A DNA stretch of 64,000 nt from Dolomitihabitans soli (GTDB lineage Bacteria; Actinomycetota; Actinomycetes; Streptosporangiales; Streptosporangiaceae), in NCBI RefSeq assembly GCF_022213955.1, contig NZ_JAKNTW010000004.1, positions 304,840-368,839 on the forward strand, read 5' to 3'. Below the pieces are notes generated by a model, which saw only the letters and a list, made by a program, of their open reading frames with translations, had not been told where the DNA came from and did not search any database. Positions 54,096-62,891 of this stretch are shown piece after piece. The position numbers were made by a program, and so were the translations under genes. The first letter of the stretch is position 1; the number at the start of each line of letters is the position of its first letter.

Positions 54096-54872
54096 ATGAC
54101 CATCCCCGTCCAGGTGTTCCCCGACGCCGCCACGATCGGCCGCGTCCTCGCCGCGGAGATCGCCGACGGCATCGAGAAGGCACGGACCGAAGGCGTGCCG
54201 TACCTGCTCGGCTGTCCCGGTGGGCGCACCCCCCGGCCCACCTACGCGGCGCTCGCCGCAGAGGTGGCACGGCGGCGTCTGCCGCTGGGGCACCTCGTCA
54301 TCGCGATGATGGACGACTACGTGGTGCCCGGTCCCAGCGGCGGGTTCGCGCACGTGCCGGCGGACGCGCACTTCAGCTGCCGGCGGTTCGGCAGGGAGGA
54401 GATCGCGGGCCCGCTCTCCGCCGCCGCGCCCGAACCGGTCGGGGGGCTGTGGCTGCCGGACCCCGCGGCTCCCGAGCAGTACGACGAGCGGCTGCGCGAC
54501 GCCGGCGGCATCGACCTGTTCATCCTGGCCAGCGGCGGCTCGGACGGGCACGTCGCGTTCAACCCGCCCGGCACCCCGCGCGAGGCCGCCACCAGGATCG
54601 TCCGCCTGGCCGAGACCACCAAGCGCGACAACCTGGGCACCTTCCCGGCCTTCGCCTCATCGGCGGAGGTCCCCGACCACGGCGTCACCGTCGGCCCCGC
54701 CACCATCGCGGGCCTGTCCCGCCGCCTGGTCCTCCTGCTGGACGGCGAGCACAAACGCCAGGCGTACCAACGCATCGCGACCGCCGGAACGTACGACCCC
54801 GGCTGGCCCGCCACCATCGTCACCGAGGGCCGCAACCCCCAGATCTACGCCGACCGCACCGCCACCACCTGA
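54096..54872 (+). CDS. NagB/6-phosphogluconolactonase-fold sugar-phosphate isomerase
   Basis: A 258-residue protein like glucosamine-6-phosphate deaminase. GCPGGRTPRPTYAALA is the phosphate loop, LVIAMMDDYVVPG matches the MDEYV segment, and ASGGSDGHVAFNPPGTPREA matches the active site, with the Asp and His of DGH kept. The catalytic Glu that follows N in NagB (AFNE) is Pro here, so true deaminase activity is doubtful; isomerisation of another sugar phosphate is possible. The start at 54096 has AAGGAAGG upstream. It lies behind the ROK gene on the same strand. The 54873-55091 gap has two diverged copies of a repeat containing CCGGTCATCC. Confidence 0.85.
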   Translation: MTIPVQVFPDAATIGRVLAAEIADGIEKARTEGVPYLLGCPGGRTPRPTYAALAAEVARRRLPLGHLVIAMMDDYVVPGPSGGFAHVPADAHFSCRRFGREEIAGPLSAAAPEPVGGLWLPDPAAPEQYDERLRDAGGIDLFILASGGSDGHVAFNPPGTPREAATRIVRLAETTKRDNLGTFPAFASSAEVPDHGVTVGPATIAGLSRRLVLLLDGEHKRQAYQRIATAGTYDPGWPATIVTEGRNPQIYADRTATT

Positions 54873-55091
54873 CCGCCCGGTACACGACCCGATCCGGCCG
54901 GGCCACGCCCCCACGTCCACCGGTCATCCACGGAACCCGGACCGGCCGGTGTCACGCCCCCGCACTCTCACATCCGCCGCCGGGCCACGCCCGCGCATGC
55001 ACACGTCGCCGGTCATCCGCGGAACCCGCGCACGAGGCCACGCCACCACCGGCTGGACATGATCGTCTGAGAGCTCGGAAGCCGCGCGGGA

Positions 55092-56009
55092 CTACGCCTG
55101 CGAGAGCACCGGCTGCTGCCAGCCGTCGGGCACGACCGCGACGGGACCGCTCGCGTGGTGCAGCACGGCGTGGCTCACCGAGCCGAGGATCAGCCCGGTC
55201 ATCCCGCCGCGCCCCCGCGATCCCACGACCAGCAGGTCGGCGTGGGCCGAGGCGTTGCGCAGCACGTCCACCGGATGTCCGCGATCGGCCTGTTCGGTCA
55301 CCTTCACCGACGGATACCGCTCGCGCCAGCCCGCCAGCGCCTGCGCCAGCAACCGCCGCTCCGCACCCTCCTCCGGAATCACCGGTATCGGGTCGAACCC
55401 CGCCCCCGGGGCCAGATGATTCCACGCGTGTACGGCACGCAACTCGGCGCCCCGCAGCGCCGCCTCCGCGAACGCGAACCCGATCGCCGCCGATCCGCCG
55501 TCGGACCCGTCGACCCCCACGACCACCTCGCCATGCGGCAGCGCCGCCGGGCCGGCCGGGGCGGCCTCGTCCGTGTCGTCCGCGACGGCGGGCGCACCGC
55601 TCACCATCACCACGGGGCACGGCGCGCGCCCGGTGATCCCGAGGGCCACCGATCCCACGAGCAACCCGCGGAAGCCGCCCAGCCCGTGGTTGCCGACCAC
55701 CAGCAGCTCGGCATCACCAGCCGACTCGATCAGGACCGGCCGGGGGTCGCCCGGCAGGCACTCGGACTCGACGGCCACGTCAAGCCCTTCCCGCGCGGCC
55801 CGTTCGACCGCCTCCGCGAGCACGCCGGCCGCGCACTCCCGCATCCACCGGCCCACCTCGGCGTACGGCACGGTCTCCGACATCTCCATCGACCACTTCG
55901 GCACGGCGTGCACCATCCGCACGCCGGCCCGCCGCAGCGCGGCCTCCCTGACGGCCCAGCCGACCGCCTCCAAGCCGGCACGGGACCCGTCCACACCCAC
56001 CACGATCAT
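55092..56009 (-). CDS. Tandem-domain universal stress protein
   Basis: A 305-residue protein of two UspA domains. Domain 1 runs from IVVGVDGSRAGLEAVGWAV to LLVVGNHGLGGFRGLLVGSV plus TGRAPCPVVMV; domain 2 from VVVGVDGSDGGSAAIGFAF to LLVVGSRGRGGMTGLILGSV plus SGPVAVVP. Both carry the ATP-binding GxxGxxxxxxxGS motif, so ATP-binding Usp. The start at 56009 has GGGGGAG upstream. Such proteins are part of actinobacterial dormancy and redox stress responses. Monocistronic. Confidence 0.92.
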   Translation of the reverse strand: MIVVGVDGSRAGLEAVGWAVREAALRRAGVRMVHAVPKWSMEMSETVPYAEVGRWMRECAAGVLAEAVERAAREGLDVAVESECLPGDPRPVLIESAGDAELLVVGNHGLGGFRGLLVGSVALGITGRAPCPVVMVSGAPAVADDTDEAAPAGPAALPHGEVVVGVDGSDGGSAAIGFAFAEAALRGAELRAVHAWNHLAPGAGFDPIPVIPEEGAERRLLAQALAGWRERYPSVKVTEQADRGHPVDVLRNASAHADLLVVGSRGRGGMTGLILGSVSHAVLHHASGPVAVVPDGWQQPVLSQA

Positions 56010-56179
56010 GATCTCCCCCAGACCACTTCCCACTCATTTCGCTCCGCAGCCCCAGCATAACCATCAGACCCGCTCAACCGACGGCCTCTCAACGCGAAGC
56101 TCACCAGCCGTTCCCCGCTGATGCGTCCCGGACTCGTCGTGCGCGGCTCGACCGTCCCCGCCGCTGATCGCGGCGGCGG

Positions 56180-56740
56180 TCACCCTGCCGACGACGGCAC
56201 GGGAGGCCCGAAGAGGTCGTCGCGCGCCGTGGCGAGCGCGGTGAACACCGCTCCCCGCAGGACCGGGTCGTCGCCGGTGGTGGCGGGCCTGACCTGGGTG
56301 GGAATCGGGCTCAGGGCGGCCAGGCGCACGCCCACCAGGGCCGCCAGCGCCTCGCCGCCCGACCGGCCCATCTCACCTCCGAGGACGACGAGCCCGGGGT
56401 CGAGCACGGCGACCATGGGGAAGACGCCCCTGGCGATCCGTTCGGCCACGGCGTCCGCCTCCAGGTTCCGCACGGCGGCGGCCCCCACCAGATCGCAGAG
56501 CCGGGTTCCCGACACGTCGAGGTACCCGATCTCCCCCGCGCCGCCCGACACCCCCCGGCGCAGCCTGCCGTCGAGCACGACGGCGGCGCCCACCCCGTCG
56601 TCGAGCCAGAGCAGGACGAAGTCGTCCCTGCCCCGTGCCGAGCCCGCGCGATGCTCGGCGATGGCGGCCAGGTTCACCTCGTTCTCCAGGACGACGGGGG
56701 CGTCGAGCCGGTGCCGGCCCAGGGAGTGCTGGTCGAGCGG
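56180..56740 (-). pseudogene. ROK-family repressor, C-terminal part only
   Basis: The minus strand reads LGRHRLDAPVVLENEVNLAA, then DDFVLLWLDDGVGAAVVLDG, RGVSGGAGEIGYLDV and ERIARGVFPMVAVLDPGLVV, the second half of a ROK regulator. The N-terminal DNA-binding region and the first half of the kinase-like fold, roughly 150-180 residues, are missing. Homology stops near 56740, where the opposite strand begins to match an MFS transporter. The remaining part cannot bind DNA as a ROK repressor. Confidence 0.7.
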
Positions 56741-57580
56741 CGGCTGGGTCGGTCGATCATGTCAGGACTGCACGGCATGTGGAGCGTAGGCAGCCTGGCG
56801 GGCGCCGGTGTCGGGGTGCTGGCGGCACAGGCCGGCGTCGACGCCCGGGTCCACCTCGGCCTGATGGCTCTGACGTTGCTGGTGGCGGGCGGCCTGGTGG
56901 GCCGGGGCCTGCCCGACACGCGCCCGGAGCCCGGGGGTGTGGCACCGCCGCGTTTCGCCGTGCCCACGCGGTCGATCGCGGCCATCGGCTTCGTCGGCTT
57001 CTGCGCGACCTTCGCCGAGGGCGCCAGCGGAAACTGGTCGGCCATCTATATCGGCCAGGTGACCGGCGGCGGGGCCGGGGTGGCGGCGGCCTGCTTCGCC
57101 GTCTTCGCCTCCTGCATGGCCCTCGCCCGGCTGGGCGGCAACCTGGTGATCCGCCGCTTCGGGCCGGTCGCGACCGTCCGCGCCGGCGCCGTGCTCGCCA
57201 CGGCCGGCGGCGTCGTGGTCGTGGCGGCCCGTGCACCGGCCCTGGGGATCGTGGGATTCGCGCTGATCGGCCTGGGTGTCGCGGTGGTCGTGCCGCTGGT
57301 CATCGCCGCCGCCGGCAACGCCGCCCCGACCGCCGGCGAGGGCGTCGCGGGCGCCACGACGATCACCTACCTGTCGACGCTCGTCGCGCCCGCCGTCACC
57401 GGCTGGATAGCCGGTGCGTCCTCGCTGCCGGTCGCGTTCGGCCTGATCACCTGCGTCATCGCGGCCATGGCGCTGTGCGCCGGCGCCCTGCGCCCGGCCG
57501 ACAGGACCGATAGGACCGGCGGCACCGGCGGCACTGCCGAGCCCAGCGGCTCCCCGGCACGATCGCAGGCGAGCCCGTGA
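56711..57580 (+). pseudogene. MFS transporter lacking its N-terminal part
   Basis: From AQGVLVERRLGRSIMSGLHG onward the frame matches MFS transporters that normally sit next to ROK or other sugar regulators. About 100 residues before it, including helices 1 to 4 and the first motif A, are absent. The rest, GMWSVGSLAGAGVGVLAA through the last helices, is intact to the stop. A protein could start at the ATG at 56759 but would lack the first bundle's core, so transport is unlikely. Confidence 0.68.
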
Positions 57581-57654
57581 CACCCAGCGGGCTGAAATCG
57601 TCACCGGCCGACACCTTTAGAAGTCACATAACTACACATTGTACACGTCCGGGT

Positions 57655-59289
57655 ATGAACCAACCCGGTACGGCACGCCCTCCGCCCAGCTTCCGCTGGC
57701 CGTACCCCGACCTGGAGGATGTGACAGCGGTGCGGCCAGACCGGCGATCCGGCGTCAAGATCGAGCCCGACGACCCCCGTTACGGCCCGCTCAGCCGCGG
57801 TTACAACCCCAGATGGCGGGCCGAGCCCGAGTACATCCGGCTGCCCAGGACCGGCGAGGAGGTCAAGCACGCCCTGCGGGAGGCCCTCGCCGAACCGTCG
57901 ACGCCGGAGAAGTCGCGCATCACCATCCGGTCCGGCGGGCACTGCTACGAGGATTTCGTGTGCGCTCCCGACGTCCGGGTGATCATCGACATGTCGCTCA
58001 TGGACGGCGTCCAGGTCGACACGGCCACCGACACCGTCTGCGTCGAGGCGGGCGTCACCATCGGGTACCTCAACAAGATGCTGTACGTGGGGGCCGGCCG
58101 GACGCTGCCCGGCGGCTCGTGCGCCACGGTGGGGATCGGCGGGCACGTGGTGGCCGGCGGGTTCGGGCTGTTGTCGCGTCAGCACGGGCTCACCGTCGAC
58201 TACCTGCACGCCGTCGAGGTCGCCGTCGTGGCGGCGAACGGCGAGGTCGAGCTGGTCACCGCCACCGCCGACGACACCGACCCGGCCCTCGCGGACCTGT
58301 GGTGGGCGCACACCGGGGGCGGCGGCGGCAACTTCGGCGTCATCACCCGACTATGGTTCCGCGGTCTGCCCAAAGCCCCCAAGAGCGCCTTCCTCGCCAC
58401 CGGCGGCTGGAAGTGGGAGCACGTCGACGAGGATCGCTTCCGGCGGATCGTGGAGAACTACGGCGCCTTCTTCGAGCGGCACCAGGGCGGCCCGGACGAC
58501 GAGTACGCCGCCCTGTTCGGAATGCTGTTGCTGAGCCACGGCAGCGGCAAGGAGATCGGCCTGGTCGCCCAGATCGACTCCGGGGTCCGCGACGCCCGGA
58601 GGTTGATCACCGACTTCCAGCACGAGATCAACGCGGGCGTGGGGCGGGATCTCGATCCGCTCACCGAGGCTCGCGGGGAGTTCGCCGCCCTGGCCATGCT
58701 GGGCGACCTCTTCACCGGCGCGGCCGAACCCGCCCCCCTGCCCTGGGATGTAGTCGAAAGGATCATCGGCGTGCCGCACAGCAACGCCCGGTGCGGCAAG
58801 CACAAGTCGGCCTACATGCGCACCCGGCTGCCGGAGGACCAGGTGGGCGTGCTGTGGGATTATCTGAAGAGGAACACCACGGTCCCCCTCGACGCGGTGG
58901 TGCAGATCGACTCCTACGGCTCCGCGATCAACCGGCGGCGGCCCGATGACACCGCGACGGTGCAGCGCGACTCCGTCATGAAACTGCAGCACCAGGCATA
59001 CTGGCCGGCGGGGCAGACGGGTGATGACCAGCTGCGGTGGATCCGCTCGCTGTACCGGGACATGTACCCGTACGGCGTGCCCGCGCACAGCGCGCACACG
59101 GACGGCTGCTACATCGGCTACCCGGACGTCGACCTCGGCTCCCCGGAGTGGAACACCTCCGGCGTGCCCTGGTCGACCCTCTACTACGGCACCAACTACG
59201 CCCGGCTGCAGCGGGCCAAGAAGCGCTGGGACCCGAACAACGTCTTCCGGCACGCGCAGTCCGTCGAACCATCAGGCGGCGCGGCCTGA
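57655..59289 (+). CDS. BBE-type FAD-linked oxidase, predicted bicovalent flavin
   Basis: A 544-residue protein of the VAO/berberine-bridge-enzyme family. The PCMH FAD domain has ITIRSGGHCYEDF, with the His that binds FAD covalently, and LPGGSCATVGIGGHVVAGGF, with the Cys that gives the second bond; WWAHTGGGGGNFGVITRLWF closes it. The BBE C-terminus is YYGTNYARLQRAKKRWDPNN followed by VF. Enzymes of this type oxidise sugars or alkaloid-like alcohols with O2. No signal peptide is seen. The ribosome site is weak. Substrate unknown. Confidence 0.9.
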   Translation: MNQPGTARPPPSFRWPYPDLEDVTAVRPDRRSGVKIEPDDPRYGPLSRGYNPRWRAEPEYIRLPRTGEEVKHALREALAEPSTPEKSRITIRSGGHCYEDFVCAPDVRVIIDMSLMDGVQVDTATDTVCVEAGVTIGYLNKMLYVGAGRTLPGGSCATVGIGGHVVAGGFGLLSRQHGLTVDYLHAVEVAVVAANGEVELVTATADDTDPALADLWWAHTGGGGGNFGVITRLWFRGLPKAPKSAFLATGGWKWEHVDEDRFRRIVENYGAFFERHQGGPDDEYAALFGMLLLSHGSGKEIGLVAQIDSGVRDARRLITDFQHEINAGVGRDLDPLTEARGEFAALAMLGDLFTGAAEPAPLPWDVVERIIGVPHSNARCGKHKSAYMRTRLPEDQVGVLWDYLKRNTTVPLDAVVQIDSYGSAINRRRPDDTATVQRDSVMKLQHQAYWPAGQTGDDQLRWIRSLYRDMYPYGVPAHSAHTDGCYIGYPDVDLGSPEWNTSGVPWSTLYYGTNYARLQRAKKRWDPNNVFRHAQSVEPSGGAA

Positions 59290-59356
59290 GTCGGCGGGCA
59301 CTGACACTTCGTCCCCTGTCGAATAATCATCGACACCCCTTCCGCACGCGATAGCG

Positions 59357-59380
59357 TGACCTTGCATGTTATGCAGGTCA
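59357..59380. promoter_or_regulatory. Near-palindrome TGACCTTGCAT-GTT-ATGCAGGTCA
   Basis: Two 10-11-base arms that match except for one extra T, centred 27 bases upstream of the SARP-type gene's GTG start. It may be an operator of that gene or a leader hairpin just before its AGGGGG ribosome site. Confidence 0.42.
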
Positions 59381-59395
59381 ACAGGGGGTGATTTT

Positions 59396-62191
59396 GTGAA
59401 ATTTCGGGTGCTTGGGCCACTTGTTGTGGCCGACGACGGCCACGAGCTGCCGCTGGGCGGCAACAAGCTGCGTGTGGTGCTCTCCGGCCTGCTGCTCCGC
59501 CCCGGCGAGACCGTGCCCGCCACCCGGCTGGCGGCCTGGCTGTGGGAGGGCGAGATCGACGACCCCGACCGGGCCAAGGCGACCGTGCACAGTTACGTGA
59601 ACCGGCTGCGCCGCCAGCCGGGACTGCGCGAGGTGGTCCGCACCGTCCAGGACGGCTACCGCGCCGAGGTGGACGCCGGCTCTCTCGACCTGCTCCGCTT
59701 CCGCGCCCTCGCGAGGTCGGGGCGGACCTCTGCGGCGGCCGGCGACCTGGTGACGGCCGCGCGTGACCTGTCCGCCGCGATCGGGCTCTGGCGCGGGCCG
59801 GTGCTGTCCAACGTCGACTCCGCCGCCCTGCACGCCGAGGAGGCCGGGCCGGTCACGGAGGAGTGGCTGCTGGTCCAGGAGCAGTGGCTGGACGTCGGGC
59901 TGCGGACCGGCAGGCATGCCGACCTCGTCCCGGCCCTCCGGGAGCTGACCCGCTCGCACCCGTTGCGCGAGCCGTTCTGGGAGCGTCTGCTGCTCGCCCT
60001 GCACCGAGGCGGCCGGCACGCCGAGGCCCTCCAGGCGTACCACGCGGTGAGCGAGCTGCTGTCCGAGGAGCTGGGCGTCGACCCCGGCCCGTCGCTGCGC
60101 GCCACCTACCAGGCGATTCTGACCGACGACCCGGCGCTCGGCCCGACCGACGGCGCCCGTGCCGAGCCGGTGCCCCGCCAGCTGCGGCCCGACATCCCAG
60201 GTTTCGCCGGGCGCAGGGCGGAACTGGCCTCCCTCGACCGGCTGCTGGAGAGCACCGCCCCGTCCCCGGGCCCGAGGATCGTCTCGCTGCAGGGCACCGC
60301 GGGCTCGGGCAAGACCGCGCTGGCCATCCACTGGGCGCACCGCGTGCGCGATCACTTCCCGGACGGCCAGCTCTACCTCGACCTGCACGGGTACGGCCCG
60401 CAGCCGCCGGTCGACCCGGCCACCGCGCTGGAGACCCTGCTCCGCGGCCTGGGCACCCCGGCCGCCCGGATCCCCACCGGGCTGGACGAACGCGCGGCCC
60501 TGTTCCGCACCCTGCTCAACGGCCGCCGGATGCTCGTCCTGCTCGACAACGCGGGCAGCAGCGACCAGGTCCGGCCCTTGATGCCCGGTTCCGACGGCCT
60601 CGTCGTGGTCACCAGCCGCAACCAGCTGCGCGGCCTGGTCGTGCAACACGGCGCGCGGCGCGTCGTGCTCGACCTGATGCCCGCCGCCGAGGCGGCCGAA
60701 CTGCTGTCGGAGGTGCTCGGCCGGGAGCGCGTCGCCGCCGATCCCGAGGCGGTGCGCGAGATCGTGCAGCGCTGCGCCCGGCTGCCGCTGGCGCTCCGGA
60801 TCTTCGCCGAGCGGGCGGCGCGGTTCCCCGGGGTACGGCTCGGCAAGCTGGTGGCCGACCTGCGGGACGAACGCACCCGGCTGGCCGCGCTCGACACCGG
60901 CGACGGCGACGACACCGACCTGCGGATGGTCTTCTCCTGGACGTACGGCGCGCTGGAGCCCGGCTCGGCCCGCCTGTTCCGGCTGCTCGGCCTGCATCCG
61001 GGGTCGGAGGTGAGCACGGGCGCGGCGGCGGCCCTGGCGGGCACGGACGTCGCGGCCGTGTCCCGGTCCCTCGACCGGCTCACCGCCGACCACCTGCTCC
61101 GGTCCCGTTCTCCCGGCCGCTACGACTTCCACGACCTGCTGCGCGACTACGCCGCCGAACGGGCCCGCGCGGACGCGGACCAGGACTCCGCGCTGCGGCG
61201 GATGCTCGACTGGTACCTCCACACCGCCGGCGACGCCGCCAGGCACCTCCCCCCGGGAGGCCGTCCCTTCTTCCCCGGTCCCGCGCCCGCCGACGTCACC
61301 CCGCTCGCGTTCGCCGACGCGGAGGACGCCGTCGAATGGTACGAGGAGGAGTTGCCGAACCTGATGGCCGCCGCCCACCTGGCGGCGGCGCGCGGCCGGC
61401 ACGACCTCGCCTGGCGGCTGCCCAGGGTGCTGGCCTCCTTCCTCGACTTCCACGTTCCCGGAGCCGCGTGGGCGGCGCTCTACCAGGTCGCGGCGCGGTC
61501 GAGCGGGCTGGCGGGCGAGCCGCTGGAGGAGGGTCTGGCCCTCAACCATCTCGCTCTGGTGCTCACCCGGCTCGGCCGGGTCGACGAGGCCGTCATCCGC
61601 CACGGCGAGGCGCTGGAACTGGCCCGCCGCACCGGTGACCGCGATCTCGAAGGCGACGTGCTGGTCAACCTGGGCACCGCGTACTTCCGGCTGGGCCGCC
61701 TGACCGACTCCTCCGACTGCTACGGCCAGGCGCTGGACATCGCCCGCGAGATCGGCGATCGGCGGCTGGAGGCGGAGGCCCTCGACGACATCGCGCAGAA
61801 CGACAACGAGGCGGGCCGCCACGCGGAGGCCCTGGCCGGCGCGGGCCAGGCGCTCACCCTCTACACCGCCCTCGGCGACCGCCACCGCAGCGCCGACGCC
61901 CTGCGCATCCTCGGCGTCGCCCACACCGGCCTGGGCGAGTACGGCGAGGCGGCCCAGGTGTTCCAGCGGGCGCTCGACCTGATGCGGGAGTCCGAGGACC
62001 GGCGAGGCGAGGCGGACCTCCTCAGCCGGCTCGGCGACGCCGTACGCGAGTCGGGCGACCTCGCGACGGCCCGGTCCCACTGGCGCGCGGCCGCCGCGAT
62101 CTTCACCGCCCTCGACGACGCCCGCGCTGACGCCCTCCAGCGGCGTCTCGCCGAAACCATTTCCTCAGCACCTGGCCGCCCCACGTCGTAA
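59396..62191 (+). CDS. SARP/AfsR-type regulator (BTAD, NB-ARC, TPR)
   Basis: A 931-residue regulator. Residues 1-90 form the OmpR-like winged helix (VKFRVLGPLVVADDGHELPL, ATVHSYVNRLRRQ), 95-245 the bacterial transcriptional activation domain (DLLRFRALARSG, EEWLLVQEQWLDVGLRTG, LSEELGVDPGPSLRATYQAI). The NB-ARC ATPase has VSLQGTAGSGKTALAIHW and RMLVLLDNAGSSDQV. TPR repeats fill 700-900 (VNLGTAYFRLGRLTDSSDCY). This is the AfsR/RedD architecture, usually controlling antibiotic or development genes. GTG start with AGGGGG. No biosynthetic cluster is adjacent; the FAD-linked oxidase upstream is the nearest candidate target. Confidence 0.94.
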   Translation: MKFRVLGPLVVADDGHELPLGGNKLRVVLSGLLLRPGETVPATRLAAWLWEGEIDDPDRAKATVHSYVNRLRRQPGLREVVRTVQDGYRAEVDAGSLDLLRFRALARSGRTSAAAGDLVTAARDLSAAIGLWRGPVLSNVDSAALHAEEAGPVTEEWLLVQEQWLDVGLRTGRHADLVPALRELTRSHPLREPFWERLLLALHRGGRHAEALQAYHAVSELLSEELGVDPGPSLRATYQAILTDDPALGPTDGARAEPVPRQLRPDIPGFAGRRAELASLDRLLESTAPSPGPRIVSLQGTAGSGKTALAIHWAHRVRDHFPDGQLYLDLHGYGPQPPVDPATALETLLRGLGTPAARIPTGLDERAALFRTLLNGRRMLVLLDNAGSSDQVRPLMPGSDGLVVVTSRNQLRGLVVQHGARRVVLDLMPAAEAAELLSEVLGRERVAADPEAVREIVQRCARLPLALRIFAERAARFPGVRLGKLVADLRDERTRLAALDTGDGDDTDLRMVFSWTYGALEPGSARLFRLLGLHPGSEVSTGAAAALAGTDVAAVSRSLDRLTADHLLRSRSPGRYDFHDLLRDYAAERARADADQDSALRRMLDWYLHTAGDAARHLPPGGRPFFPGPAPADVTPLAFADAEDAVEWYEEELPNLMAAAHLAAARGRHDLAWRLPRVLASFLDFHVPGAAWAALYQVAARSSGLAGEPLEEGLALNHLALVLTRLGRVDEAVIRHGEALELARRTGDRDLEGDVLVNLGTAYFRLGRLTDSSDCYGQALDIAREIGDRRLEAEALDDIAQNDNEAGRHAEALAGAGQALTLYTALGDRHRSADALRILGVAHTGLGEYGEAAQVFQRALDLMRESEDRRGEADLLSRLGDAVRESGDLATARSHWRAAAAIFTALDDARADALQRRLAETISSAPGRPTS

Positions 62192-62318
62192 CGGACCGCG
62201 CCCGCCGTCGCCGGTTCCCCTGATACCACCGCACTCCGACCACCCCGTCTCCTTCTCGCTTCCCCGGGCACCACCGCGGCGGGAGTCATCGCCCCGATGC
62301 GACCGGTCACCTGACGTG

Positions 62319-62384
62319 CCGGGGCGGGCCCCCGGGGCCCCCCCCCGGGCGCCCCCCCGCCCCAGGGCCCCCCCGCCCCCCGCC
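62319..62384. repeat. C/G homopolymer-rich tract inside an inverted repeat
   Basis: Sixty-six bases almost wholly C and G, with runs of up to nine C. The minus strand carries many runs of four or more G and could form G-quadruplexes. It is framed by GTCACCTG (62306-62313) and CAGGTGAC (62384-62391), so the whole may act as a terminator-like structure after the SARP gene. Such tracts are also prone to sequencing error. Confidence 0.6.
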
Positions 62385-62668
62385 AGGTGACGCGGACGCT
62401 CCTGCCGCAGACGGCTCCGCCGTGTGCGAGACAACCCTTGGTTCGCATGATGTTCTCCGTTCGTCGTCCTGTTTCCCAGGCGATGACGAATCTAGGCAGG
62501 CCCGCTGGCATTTCCCTCACAAAGCACTCACCTCCGCCGGACGTGCGGATCATGCCTTCAGGCAGCGGCCCGAGGGGGTCGACGAGGCCGGCCTCCGTGA
62601 CGCCGGAGCGTCCGCATCGCCCCCCGACCGGCACCGGGACGCTCCCGCCCGGGACACGGCAGCCGACC

Positions 62669-62679
62669 TGAAACTTTCA
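62669..62679. promoter_or_regulatory. TGAAACTTTCA palindrome
   Basis: An 11-base palindrome (TGAAA-C-TTTCA) about 210 bases upstream of the mannanase start. It resembles the GAAACTTTC-type sites reported near xylanase and cellulase genes in streptomycetes. Distance from the start makes its role uncertain. Confidence 0.35.
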
Positions 62680-62861
62680 ACCGCCGGCCACCCGCACCGG
62701 CGACAAGCGCCGATGTCGCAGGCCCTCCGGACACGGCGGACGCCATCCGGGGCGGTGCCGCGCTATACACGCGCGCCGAATTTGAGGACCATGCGAGCGC
62801 TCCCGCCGATCTCGCGGGAACCGTGTTCCCCACACGCCGGCGATCAATCGACACCATTCAC

Positions 62862-62873
62862 TTAACCGGTTAA
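62862..62873. promoter_or_regulatory. LacI-type operator TTAACCGGTTAA
   Basis: A perfect 12-bp palindrome with a central CG, as LacI-family repressors require, 18 bases upstream of the mannanase ATG. Binding there would block expression, probably until mannan-derived oligosaccharides are present. No LacI gene is visible in the window. Confidence 0.6.
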
Positions 62874-62891
62874 TGCAATGAAAGGCAGTCC

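Larger units (their letters stand above)
62192..62891. other. 700-bp intergenic region
   Basis: No gene is supported on either strand. It holds a C-rich low-complexity tract (62319-62384), an inverted repeat around it (GTCACCTG / CAGGTGAC), a TGAAACTTTCA site and, at its end, a LacI-type operator before the mannanase gene. Confidence 0.55.

Noticed and set aside
59378..62080. 900-codon minus-strand frame opposite the SARP gene
   Set aside because: No motif; the SARP frame has winged-helix, BTAD, P-loop and TPR features in order.
62387..62865. Small plus-strand genes in the region before the mannanase
   Set aside because: Frames of 94 and 147 codons have no ribosome site, no motif and overlap each other in different frames; the region looks regulatory.
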